Position numbers and translations under genes: made by a program. A stretch of 64,000 nt of DNA, taken from NCBI GenBank assembly GCA_964057225.1, contig OZ059896.1, forward strand, positions 806,001-870,000. Reading direction: 5' to 3'. Below the pieces are notes generated by a model. The model worked only from the letters and a program-made list of their open reading frames with translations, made no database searches and had not been told where the DNA came from. Each line of letters starts with the position of its first letter. Position 1 is the first letter of the stretch. Shown piece by piece: positions 13,377-26,400 of this stretch. The stretch comes from Auanema rhodensis (lineage: Eukaryota > Nematoda > Chromadorea > Rhabditida > Rhabditidae).

Positions 13377-16300
13377 TTAATTAGCATAAATTAAAGTTCA
13401 CGTAAATTTCAAAGTCATGGTTACCATGAACCAATATCAATAACAATTTGTTTTTAGACTAATATGGACATGGGGAATCTAATTTTGAAAACCGCATCTC
13501 TTTATCTTTCACGTGAAGCGAGTTACATACCAAGTGCACATCACGTGTACATTTAATTAGCATAAATTAAAGTTCACGTAAATTTGAAAGTCATGGTGAC
13601 CATGAACCAATATCAATAAAAATTTGTTTTTAGACTAATATGGACATGGGGAATCTAATTTTGAAAACCGCATCTCTTTATCTTTCACGTGAAGCGAGTT
13701 ACATACCAAGTGCACATCACGTGTACATTTAATTAGCATAAATTAAAGTTCACGTAAATTTCAAAGTCATGGTTACCATGAACCAATATCAATAAAAATT
13801 TGTAATTAGACTAATATGGACATGGGGAATCTAATTTTGGAAACCGCATCTCTTTATCTTTCACGTGAAGCGAGTTACATACCAAGTGCACATCACGTGT
13901 ACATTTAATTAGCATAAATTAAAGTTCACGTAAATTTCAAAGTCATGGTTACCATGAACCAATATCAATAAAAATTTGTTTTTAGACTAATATGGACATG
14001 GGAAATCTAATTTTGAAAACCGCATCTCTTTATCTTTCACGTGAAGCGAGTTACATACCAAGTGCACATGACGTGTACATTTAATTAGCATAAATTAAAG
14101 TTCACGTAAATTTCAAAGTCATGGTTACCATGAACCAATATCAATAACAATTTGTTTTTAGACTAATATGGACATGGGGAATCTAATTTTGAAAACCGCA
14201 TCTCTTTATCTTTCACGTGAAGCGAGTTACATACCAAGTGCACATCACGTGTACATTTAATTAGCATAAATTAAAGTTCACGTAAATTTGAAAGTCATGG
14301 TGACCATGAACCAATATCAATAAAAATTTGTTTTTAGACTAATATGGACATGGGGAATCTAATTTTGAAAACCGCATCTCTTTATCTTTCACGTGAAGCG
14401 AGTTACATACCAAGTGCACATCACGTGTACATTTAATTAGCATAAATTAAAGTTCACGTAAATTTCAAAGTCATGGTTATCATGAACCAATATCAATAAA
14501 AATTTGTAATTAGACTAATATGGACATGGGGAATCTAATTTTGGAAACCGCATCTCTTTATCTTTCACGTGAAGCGAGTTACATACCAAGTGCACATGAC
14601 GTGTACATTTAATTAGCATAAATTAAAGTTCACGTAAATTTCAAAGTCATGGTTACCATGAACCAATATCAATAAAAATTTGTTTTTAGACTAATATGGA
14701 CATGGGAAATCTAATTCTGAAAACCTCATCTCTTTATCTTTCACGTGAAGCGAGTTACATACCAAGTGCACATCACGTGTACATTTAATTAGTATAAATT
14801 AAAGTTCACGTAAATTTCAAAGTCATGGTTACCATGAACCAGTATCAATAAAAATTTGTTTTTAGACTAATATGGACATGGGAAATCTAATTTTGAAAAC
14901 CGCATCTCTTTATCTTTTACGTGAAGCTAGTTACATACCAAGTGCACATCACGTGTACATTTAATTAGCATAAATTAAAGTTCACGTAAATTTCAAAGTC
15001 ATGGTTACCATGCACCAATATCAATAAAAATTTGTTTTTAGACTAATATGGACATGGGGAATCTAATTTTGAAAACCGCATCTCTTTATCTTTCACGTGA
15101 AGCGAGTTACATACCAAGTGCACATCACGTGTACATTTAATTAGCATAAATTAAAGTTCACGTAAATTTCAAAGTCATGGTTACCATGAACCAATATCAA
15201 TAAAAATTTGTTTTTAGACTAATATGGACATGGGAAATCTAATTTTGAAAACCGCATCTCTTTATCTTTTACGTGAAGCGAGTTACATACCAAGTGCACA
15301 TCACGTGTACATTTAATTAGCATAAATTAAAGTTCACGTAAATTTCAAAGTCATGGTTACCATGCACCAATATCAATAACAATTTGTTTTTAGACTAATA
15401 TGGACATAGGGAATCTAATTTTGAAAACCGCATCTCTTTATCTTTCACGTGAAGCTAGTTACATACCAAGTGCACATCACGTGTACATTTAATTAGCATA
15501 AATTAAAGTTCACGTAAATTTCAAAGTCATGGTTACCATGCACCAATATCAATAAAAATTTGTTTTTAGACTAATATGGACATGGGGAATCTAATTTTGA
15601 AAACCGCATCTCTTTATCTTTCACGTGAAGCGAGTTACATACCAAGTGCACATGACGTGTACATTTAATTAGCATAAATTAAAGTTCACGTAAATTTCAA
15701 AGTCATGGTTACCATGAACCAATATCAATAACAATTTGTTTTTAGACTAATATGGACATGGGGAATCTAATTTTGAAAACCGCATCTCTTTATCTTTCAC
15801 GTGAAGCGAGTTACATACCAAGTGCACATCACGTGTACATTTAATTAGCATAAATTAAAGTTCACGTAAATTTGAAAGTCATGGTGACCATGAACCAATA
15901 TCAATAAAAATTTGTTTTTAGACTAATATGGACATGGGGAATCTAATTTTGAAAACCGCATCTCTTTATCTTTCACGTGAAGCGAGTTACATACCAAGTG
16001 CACATCACGTGTACATTTAATTAGCATAAATTAAAGTTCACGTAAATTTCAAAGTCATGGTTACCATGAACCAATATCAATAAAAATTTGTAATTAGACT
16101 AATATGGACATGGGGAATCTAATTTTGGAAACCGCATCTCTTTATCTTTCACGTGAAGCGAGTTACATACCAAGTGCACATCACGTGTACATTTAATTAG
16201 CATAAATTAAAGTTCACGTAAATTTCAAAGTCATGGTTACCATGAACCAATATCAATAAAAATTTGTTTTTAGACTAATATGGACATGGGAAATCTAATT

Positions 16301-17776
16301 TTGAAAACCGCATCTCTTTATCTTTCACGTGAAGCGAGTTACATACCAAGTGCACATGACGTGTACATTTAATTAGCATAAATTAAAGTTCACGTAAATT
16401 TCAAAGTCATGGTTACCATGAACCAATATCAATAACAATTTGTTTTTAGACTAATATGGACATGGGGAATCTAATTTTGAAAACCGCATCTCTTTATCTT
16501 TCACGTGAAGCGAGTTACATACCAAGTGCACATCACGTGTACATTTAATTAGCATAAATTAAAGTTCACGTAAATTTGAAAGTCATGGTGACCATGAACC
16601 AATATCAATAAAAATTTGTTTTTAGACTAATATGGACATGGGGAATCTAATTTTGAAAACCGCATCTCTTTATCTTTCACGTGAAGCGAGTTACATACCA
16701 AGTGCACATCACGTGTACATTTAATTAGCATAAATTAAAGTTCACGTAAATTTCAAAGTCATGGTTACCATGAACCAATATCAATAAAAATTTGTAATTA
16801 GACTAATATGGACATGGGGAATCTAATTTTGGAAACCGCATCTCTTTATCTTTCACGTGAAGCGAGTTACATACCAAGTGCACATCACGTGTACATTTAA
16901 TTAGCATAAATTAAAGTTCACGTAAATTTCAAAGTCATGGTTACCATGAACCAATATCAATAAAAATTTGTTTTTAGACTAATATGGACATGGGAAATCT
17001 AATTTTGAAAACCGCATCTCTTTATCTTTCACGTGAAGCGAGTTACATACCAAGTGCACATCACGTGTACATTTAATTAGTATAAATTAAAGTTCACGTA
17101 AATTTCAAAGTCATGGTTACCATGAACCAGTATCAATAAAAATTTGTTTTTAGACTAATATGGACATGGGAAATCTAATTTTGAAAACCGCATCTCTTTA
17201 TCTTTTACGTGAAGCTAGTTACATACCAAGTGCACATCACGTGTACATTTAATTAGCATAAATTAAAGTTCACGTAAATTTCAAAGTCATGGTTACCATG
17301 CACCAATATCAATAAAAATTTGTTTTTAGACTAATATGGACATGGGGAATCTAATTTTGAAAACCGCATCTCTTTATCTTTCACGTGAAGCGAGTTACAT
17401 ACCAAGTGCACATCACGTGTACATTTAATTAGCATAAATTAAAGTTCACGTAAATTTCAAAGTCATGGTTACCATGAACCAATATCAATAAAAATTTGTT
17501 TTTAGACTAATATGGACATGGGAAATCTAATTTTGAAAACCGCATCTCTTTATCTTTTACGTGAAGCGAGTTACATACCAAGTGCACATCACGTGTACAT
17601 TTAATTAGCATAAATTAAAGTTCACGTAAATTTCAAAGTCATGGTTACCATGCACCAATATCAATAACAATTTGTTTTTAGACTAATATGGACATAGGGA
17701 ATCTAATTTTGAAAACCGCATCTCTTTATCTTTCACGTGAAGCGAGTTACATACCAAGTGCACATCACGTGTACAT
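13201..17776 (+). repeat. 13-monomer (2,288-bp) tandem duplication with an internal tetramer
   Basis: Thirteen monomer types at 13201-15488 recur in order at 15489-17776. C34G bases at 13586 and 14290 match those at 15874 and 16578, each 2,288 bp on. Within each copy a tetramer (A68C; C34G/T46G; T76A/T77A; G99A) is itself doubled at a 704-bp spacing, so the tetramer duplicated first and the 13-mer later. Private changes in the first copy (TTATCATG near 14479, AATTCTG and ACCTC near 14717-14727) show divergence since. Confidence 0.88.
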
Positions 17777-18480
17777 TTAATTAGCATAAATTAAAGTTCA
17801 CGTAAATTTCAAAGTCATGGTTACCATGAACCAAAATCAATAAAAATTTGTTTATAGACTAATATGGACATGGGGAATCTAATTTTGAAAACCGCATCTC
17901 TTTATCTTTCACGTGAAACGAGTTACATACCAAGTGCACATCACGTGTACATTTAATTAGCATAAATTAAAGTTCACGTAAATTTCAAAGTCATGGTTAC
18001 CATGCACCAATATCAATAAAAATTTGTTTTTAGACTAATATGGACATGGGGAATCTGATTTTGAAAACCGCATCTCTTTATCTTTCACGTGAAGCGAGTT
18101 ACATACCAAGTGCACATCACGTGTACATTTAATTAGCATAAATTAAAGTTCACGTAAATTTCAAAGTCATGGTTACCATGAACCAATATCAATAAAAATT
18201 TGTTTTTAGACTAATATGGACATGGGGAATCTGATTTTGAAAACCGCATCTCTTTATCTTTCACGTGAAGCGAGTTACATACCAAGTGCACATCACGTGT
18301 ACATTTAATTAGCATAAATTAAAGTTCACGTAAATTTCAAAGTCATGGTTACCATGAACCAGTATCAATAAAAATTTGTTTTTAGACTAATATGGACATG
18401 GGAAATCTAATTTTGAAAACCGCATCTCTTTATCTTTCACGTGAAGCGAGTTACATACCAAGTGCACATCACGTGTACAT
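17777..18480 (+). repeat. Segment shared with 26049-26752 at 8,272 bp
   Basis: Monomer 17777-17952 carries the rare combination T59A and T78A with GAAACGAG. It is followed by A53C/A105G, A105G and A58G/G99A monomers. The same order starts at 26049. The first T59A base lies at 17833 and 26105, exactly 47 x 176 bp apart. Correspondence extends upstream to about 17073/25345, so roughly eight monomers are shared over a long distance. Confidence 0.75.
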
Positions 18481-20944
18481 TTAATTAGCATAAATTAAAG
18501 TTCACGTAAATTTCAAAGTCATGGTTACCATGCACCAATATCAATAAAAATTTGTTTTTAGACTAATATGGACATGGGGAATCTAATTTTGAAAACCGCA
18601 TCTCTTTATCTTTCACGTGAAGCGAGTTACATATGAAGTGCACATCACGTGTACATTTAATTAGCATAAATTAAAGTTCACGTAAATTTCAAAGTCATGG
18701 TTACAATGAACCAGTATCAATGAAAATTTGTTTTTAGACTAATATGGACATGGGAAATCTAATTTTGAAAACCGCATCTCTTTATCTTTTACGTGAAGCT
18801 AGTTACATACCAAGTGCACATCACGTGTACATTTAATTAGCATAAATTAAAGTTCACGTAAATTTCAAAGTCATGGTTACCATGCACCAATATCAATAAA
18901 AATTTGTTTTTAGACTAATATGGACATGGGGAATCTAATTTTGAAAACCGCATCTCTTTATCTTTCACGTGAAGCGAGTTACATATGAAGTGCACATCAC
19001 GTGTACATTTAATTAGCATAAATTAAAGTTCACGTAAATTTCAAAGTCATGGTTACCATGAACCAGTATCAATGAAAATTTGTTTTTAGACTAATATGGA
19101 CATGGGAAATCTAATTTTGAAAACCGCATCTCTTTATCTTTTACGTGAAGCTAGTTACATACCAAGTGCACATCACGTGTACATTTAATTAGCATAAATT
19201 AAAGTTCACGTAAATTTCAAAGTCATGGTTACCATGAACCAATATCAATAAAAATTTGTTTTTAGACTAATATGGACATGGGGAATCTGATTTTGAAAAC
19301 CGCATCTCTTTATCTTTCACGTGAAGCGAGTTACATACCAAGTGCACATCACGTGTACATTTAATTAGCATAAATTAAAGTTCACGTATATTTCAAAGTC
19401 ATGGTTACCATGCACCAATATCAATAACAATTTGTTTTTAGACTAATATGGACATAGGGAATCTAATTTTGAAAACCGCATCTCTTTATCTTTCACGTGA
19501 AGCGAGTTACATATGAAGTGCACATCACGTGTACATTTAATTAGCATAAATTAAAGTTCACGTAAATTTCAAAGTCATGGTTACCATGAACCAATATCAA
19601 TAAAAATTTGTTTTTAGACTAATATGGACATGGGAAATCTAATTTTGAAAACCGCATCTCTTTATCTTTCACGTGAAGCGAGTTACATACCAAGTGCACA
19701 TCACGTGTACATTTAATTAGCATAAATTAAAGTTCACGTAAATTTCAAAGTCATGGTTACCATGCACCAATATCAATAAAAATTTGTTTTTAGACTAATA
19801 TGGACATGGGGAATCTAATTTTGAAAACCGCATCTCTTTATCTTTCACGTGAAGCGAGTTACATATGAAGTGCACATCACGTGTACATTTAATTAGCATA
19901 AATTAAAGTTCACGTAAATTTCAAAGTCATGGTTACCATGAACCAGTATCAATGAAAATTTGTTTTTAGACTAATATGGACATGGGAAATCTAATTTTGA
20001 AAACCGCATCTCTTTATCTTTTACGTGAAGCTAGTTACATACCAAGTGCACATCACGTGTACATTTAATTAGCATAAATTAAAGTTCACGTAAATTTCAA
20101 AGTCATGGTTACCATGCACCAATATCAATAAAAATTTGTTTTTAGACTAATATGGACATGGGGAATCTAATTTTGAAAACCGCATCTCTTTATCTTTCAC
20201 GTGAAGCGAGTTACATATGAAGTGCACATCACGTGTACATTTAATTAGCATAAATTAAAGTTCACGTAAATTTCAAAGTCATGGTTACCATGAACCAGTA
20301 TCAATGAAAATTTGTTTTTAGACTAATATGGACATGGGAAATCTAATTTTGAAAACCGCATCTCTTTATCTTTTACGTGAAGCTAGTTACATACCAAGTG
20401 CACATCACGTGTACATTTAATTAGCATAAATTAAAGTTCACGTAAATTTCAAAGTCATGGTTACCATGAACCAATATCAATAAAAATTTGTTTTTAGACT
20501 AATATGGACATGGGGAATCTGATTTTGAAAACCGCATCTCTTTATCTTTCACGTGAAGCGAGTTACATACCAAGTGCACATCACGTGTACATTTAATTAG
20601 CATAAATTAAAGTTCACGTATATTTCAAAGTCATGGTTACCATGCACCAATATCAATAACAATTTGTTTTTAGACTGATATGGACATAGGGAATCTAATT
20701 TTGAAAACCGCATCTCTTTATCTTTCACGTGAAGCGAGTTACATACCAAGTGCACATCACGTGTACATTTAATTAGCATAAATTAAAGTTCACGTAAATT
20801 TCAAAGTCATGGTTACCATGAACCAATATCAATAAAAATTTGTTTTTAGACTAATATGGACATGGGGAATCTAATTTTGAAAACCGCATCTCTTTATCTT
20901 TCATGTGAAACGAGTTACATACCAAGTGCACATCACGTGTACAT
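18481..20944 (+). repeat. Heptamer (1,232-bp) duplication containing doubled dimers
   Basis: A type with ACATATGAAG (C154T/C155G) alternates with an A58G/A66G/G144T type as a doubled dimer at 18481-19184 and at 19713-20416. Each is followed by an A105G monomer and an A53C/A68C/G96A monomer with CGTATATTT (19389 and 20621, 1,232 bp apart). The second copy of that last monomer lacks ACATATGAAG and has A85G. Dimers doubled first and the heptamer duplicated afterwards. Confidence 0.85.
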
Positions 20945-22880
20945 TTAATTAGCATAAATTAAAGTTCACGTAAATTTCAAAGTCATGGTTACCATGCACC
21001 AATATCAATAAAAATTTGTTTTTAGACTAATATGGACATGGGGAATCTGATTTTGAAAACCGCATCTCTTTATCTTTCACGTGAAGCGAGTTACATACCA
21101 AGTGCACATCACGTGTACATTTAATTAGCATAAATTAAAGTTCACGTAAATTTCAAAGTCATGGTTACCATGAACCAATATCAATAAAAATTTGTTTTTA
21201 GACTAATATGGACATGGGGAATCTGATTTTGAAAACCGCATCTCTTTATCTTTCACGTGAAGCGAGTTACATACCAAGTGCACATCACGTGTACATTTAA
21301 TTAGCATAAATTAAAGTTCACGTAAATTTCAAAGTCATGGTTACCATGCACCAATATCAATAAAAATTTGTTTTTAGATTAATATGGACATGGGGAATCT
21401 GATTTTGAAAACCGCATCTCTTTATCTTTCACGTGAAGCGAGTTACATACCAAGTGCACATCACGTGTACATTTAATTAGCATAAATTAAAGTTCACGTA
21501 AATTTCAAAGTCATGGTTACCATGAACCAGTATCAATGAAAATTTGTTTTTAGACTAATATGGACATGGGAAATCTAATTTTGAAAACCGCATCTCTTTA
21601 TCTTTTACGTGAAGCTAGTTACATACCAAGTGCACATCACGTGTACATTTAATTAGCATAAATTAAAGTTCACGTAAATTTCAAAGTCATGGTTACCATG
21701 AACCAATATCAATAAAAATTTGTTTTTAGACTAATATGGACATGGGGAATCTGATTTTGAAAACCGCATCTCTTTATCTTTCACGTGAAGCGAGTTACAT
21801 ACCAAGTGCACATCACGTGTACATTTAATTAGCATAAATTAAAGTTCACGTAAATTTCAAAGTCATGGTTACCATGCACCAATATCGATAAAAATTTGTT
21901 TTTAGATTAATATGGACATGGGGAATCTGATTTTGAAAACCGCATCTCTTTATCTTTCACGTGAAGCGAGTTACATACCAAGTGCACATCACGTGTACAT
22001 TTAATTAGCATAAATTAAAGTTCACGTAAATTTCAAAGTCATGGTTACCATGCACCAATATCAATAAAAATTTGTTTTTAGACTAATATGGACATGGGGA
22101 ATCTGATTTTGAAAACCGCATCTCTTTATCTTTCACGTGAAGCGAGTTACATACCAAGTGCACATCACGTGTACATTTAATTAGCATAAATTAAAGTTCA
22201 CGTAAATTTCAAAGTCATGGTTACCATGAACCAATATCAATAAAAATTTGTTTTTAGACTAATATGGACATGGGGAATCTGATTTTGAAAACCGCATCTC
22301 TTTATCTTTCACGTGAAGCGAGTTACATACCAAGTGCACATCACGTGTACATTTAATTAGCATAAATTAAAGTTCACGTAAATTTCAAAGTCATGGTTAC
22401 CATGAACCAGTATCAATAAAAATTTGTTTTTAGACTAATTTGGACATGGGAAATCTAATTTTGAAAACCGCATCTCTTTATCTTTTACGTGAAGCGAGTT
22501 ACATACCAAGTGCACATCACGTGTACATTTAATTAGTATAAATTAAAGTTCACGTAAATTTCAAAGTCATGGTTACCATGAACCAGTATCAATAAAAATT
22601 TGTTTTTAGACTAATATGGACATGGGAAATCTAATTTTGAAAACCGCATCTCTTTATCTTTCACGTGAAGCGAGTTACATACCAAGTGCACATCACGTGT
22701 ACATTTAATTAGCATAAATTAAAGTTCACGTAAATTTCAAAGTCATGGTTACCATGAACCAATATCAATAAAAATTTGTTTTTAGACTAATATGGACATG
22801 GGGAATCTAATTTCGAAAACCGCATCTCTTTATCTTTCACGTGAAGCGAGTTACATACCAAGTGCACATCACGTGTACAT
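20945..22880 (+). repeat. A105G-rich stretch with shared AGATTAA variant
   Basis: Monomers here are mostly A105G with A or C at 53, with one A58G/A66G monomer. The rare C83T change occurs in 21297-21472 and 21825-22000 (bases 21379 and 21907, 3 x 176 bp apart), showing a local trimer-scale copy. Private changes include TATCGAT near 21887 and AATTTGG near 22440. No other structure is seen. Confidence 0.65.
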
Positions 22881-25800
22881 TTAATTAGCATAAATTAAAG
22901 TTCACGTAAATTTCAAAGTCATGGTTACCATGAACCAATATCAATAAAAATTTGTTTTTAGACTAATATGGACATGGGAAATCTAATTTTGAAAACCGCA
23001 TCTCTTTATCTTTTACGTGAAGCGAGTTACATACCAAGTGCACATCACGTGTACATTTAATTAGCATAAATTAAAGTTCACGTAAATTTCAAAGTCATGG
23101 TTACCATGCACCAATATCAATAACAATTTGTTTTTAGACTAATATGGACATAGGGAATCTAATTTTGAAAACCGCATCTCTTTATCTTTCACGTGAAGCG
23201 AGTTACATACCAAGTGCACATCACGTGTACATTTAATTAGTATAAATTAAAGTTCACGTAAATTTCAAAGTCATGGTTACCATGAACCAGTATCAATAAA
23301 AATTTGTTTTTAGACTAATATGGACATGGGAAATCTAATTTTGAAAACCGCATCTCTTTATCTTTTACGTGAAGCTAGTTACATACCAAGTGCACATCAC
23401 GTGTACATTTAATTAGCATAAATTAAAGTTCACGTAAATTTCAAAGTCATGGTTACCATGAACCAATATCAATAAAAATTTGTTTTTAGACTAATATGGA
23501 CATGGGGAATCTAATTTTGAAAACCGCATCTCTTTATCTTTCACGTGAAGCGAGTTACATACCAAGTGCACATCACGTGTACATTTAATTAGTATAAATT
23601 AAAGTTCACGTAAATTTCAAAGTCATGGTTACCATGAACCAGTATCAATAAAAATTTGTTTTTAGACTAATATGGACATGGGAAATCTAATTTTGAAAAC
23701 CGCATCTCTTTATCTTTTACGTGAAGCTAGTTACATACCAAGTGCACATCACGTGTACATTTAATTAGCATAAATTAAAGTTCACGTAAATTTCAAAGTC
23801 ATGGTTACCATGCACCAATATCAATAAAAATTTGTTTTTAGACTAATATGGACATGATGAATCTAATTTTGAAAACCGCATCTCTTTATCTTTCACGTGA
23901 AGCGAGTTACATACCAAGTGCACATCACGTGTACATTTAATTAGCATAAATTAAAGTTCACGTAAATTTCAAAGTCATGGTTACCATGAACCAATATCAA
24001 TAAAAATTTGTTTTTAGACTAATATGGACATGGGAAATCTAATTTTGAAAACCGCATCTCTTTATCTTTTACGTGAAGCGAGTTACATACCAAGTGCACA
24101 TCACGTGTACATTTAATTAGCATAAATTAAAGTTCACGTAAATTTCAAAGTCATGGTTACCATGCACCAATATCAATAACAATTTGTTTTTAGACTAATA
24201 TGGACATAGGGAATCTAATTTTGAAAACCGCATCTCTTTATCTTTCACGTGAAGCGAGTTACATACCAAGTGCACATCACGTGTACATTTAATTAGCATA
24301 AATTAAAGTTCACGTAAATTTCAAAGTCATGGTTACCATGCACCAATATCAATAACAATTTGTTTTTAGACTAATATGGACATAGGGAATCTAATTTTGA
24401 AAACCGCATCTCTTTATCTTTCACGTGAAGCGAGTTACATACCAAGTGCACATCACGTGTACATTTAATTAGCATAAATTAAAGTTCACGTAAATTTCAA
24501 AGTCATGGTTACCATGCACCAATATCAATAAAAATTTGTTTTTAGACTAATATGGACATGATGAATCTAATTTTGAAAACCGCATCTCTTTATCTTTCAC
24601 GTGAAGCGAGTTACATACCAAGTGCACATCACGTGTACATTTAATTAGCATAAATTAAAGTTCACGTAAATTTCAAAGTCATGGTTACCATGAACCAATA
24701 TCAATAAAAATTTGTTTTTAGACTAATATGGACATGGGAAATCTAATTTTGAAAACCGCATCTCTTTATCTTTTACGTGAAGCGAGTTACATACCAAGTG
24801 CACATCACGTGTACATTTAATTAGCATAAATTAAAGTTCACGTAAATTTCAAAGTCATGGTTACCATGCACCAATATCAATAACAATTTGTTTTTAGACT
24901 AATATGGACATAGGGAATCTAATTTTGAAAACCGCATCTCTTTATCTTTCACGTGAAGCGAGTTACATACCAAGTGCACATCACGTGTACATTTAATTAG
25001 TATAAATTAAAGTTCACGTAAATTTCAAAGTCATGGTTACCATGAACCAGTATCAATAAAAATTTGTTTTTAGACTAATATGGACATGGGAAATCTAATT
25101 TTGAAAACCGCATCTCTTTATCTTTTACGTGAAGCTAGTTACATACCAAGTGCACATCACGTGTACATTTAATTAGCATAAATTAAAGTTCACGTAAATT
25201 TCAAAGTCATGGTTACCATGAACCAATATCAATAAAAATTTGTTTTTAGACTAATATGGACATGGGGAATCTAATTTTGAAAACCGCATCTCTTTATCTT
25301 TCACGTGAAGCGAGTTACATACCAAGTGCACATCACGTGTACATTTAATTAGTATAAATTAAAGTTCACGTAAATTTCAAAGTCATGGTTACCATGAACC
25401 AGTATCAATAAAAATTTGTTTTTAGACTAATATGGACATGGGAAATCTAATTTTGAAAACCGCATCTCTTTATCTTTTACGTGAAGCTAGTTACATACCA
25501 AGTGCACATCACGTGTACATTTAATTAGCATAAATTAAAGTTCACGTAAATTTCAAAGTCATGGTTACCATGCACCAATATCAATAAAAATTTGTTTTTA
25601 GACTAATATGGACATGATGAATCTAATTTTGAAAACCGCATCTCTTTATCTTTCACGTGAAGCGAGTTACATACCAAGTGCACATCACGTGTACATTTAA
25701 TTAGCATAAATTAAAGTTCACGTAAATTTCAAAGTCATGGTTACCATGAACCAATATCAATAAAAATTTGTTTTTAGACTAATATGGACATGGGAAATCT

Positions 25801-26400
25801 AATTTTGAAAACCGCATCTCTTTATCTTTTACGTGAAGCGAGTTACATACCAAGTGCACATCACGTGTACATTTAATTAGCATAAATTAAAGTTCACGTA
25901 AATTTCAAAGTCATGGTTACCATGCACCAATATCAATAACAATTTGTTTTTAGACTAATATGGACATAGGGAATCTAATTTTGAAAACCGCATCTCTTTA
26001 TCTTTCACGTGAAGCGAGTTACATACCAAGTGCACATCACGTGTACATTTAATTAGCATAAATTAAAGTTCACGTAAATTTCAAAGTCATGGTTACCATG
26101 AACCAAAATCAATAAAAATTTGTTTATAGACTAATATGGACATGGGGAATCTAATTTTGAAAACCGCATCTCTTTATCTTTCACGTGAAACGAGTTACAT
26201 ACCAAGTGCACATCACGTGTACATTTAATTAGCATAAATTAAAGTTCACGTAAATTTCAAAGTCATGGTTACCATGCACCAATATCAATAAAAATTTGTT
26301 TTTAGACTAATATGGACATGGGGAATCTGATTTTGAAAACCGCATCTCTTTATCTTTCACGTGAAGCGAGTTACATACCAAGTGCACATCACGTGTACAT
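22881..26400 (+). repeat. 10-monomer (1,760-bp) tandem duplication
   Basis: Eight monomer types at 22881-24288 recur in order at 24641-26048, offset 1,760 bp. The rare GACATGATGAAT (G97A/G98T) lies at 23857 and 25617, with an extra copy at 24561, four monomers after the first. The extra copy shows that a tetramer duplication is nested inside the 10-mer. Correspondence stops at 24289 versus 26049. Confidence 0.82.

Noticed and set aside
20597-20779. 60-codon minus-strand open frame starting MLIKCTRDVH, also at 45760-45942, 63008-63190, 63184-63366 and 63538-63720
   Set aside because: It is a by-product of the repeat. Nearly all monomers have a TAG in this frame at positions 83-85. These five escaped through one substitution: A85G in three, T84C in one and C83A in one. 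The frame is longer than the monomer (183 against 176 bp), adjacent copies overlap, and 176 is not a multiple of three. No codon bias, ribosome site or homologue is seen.
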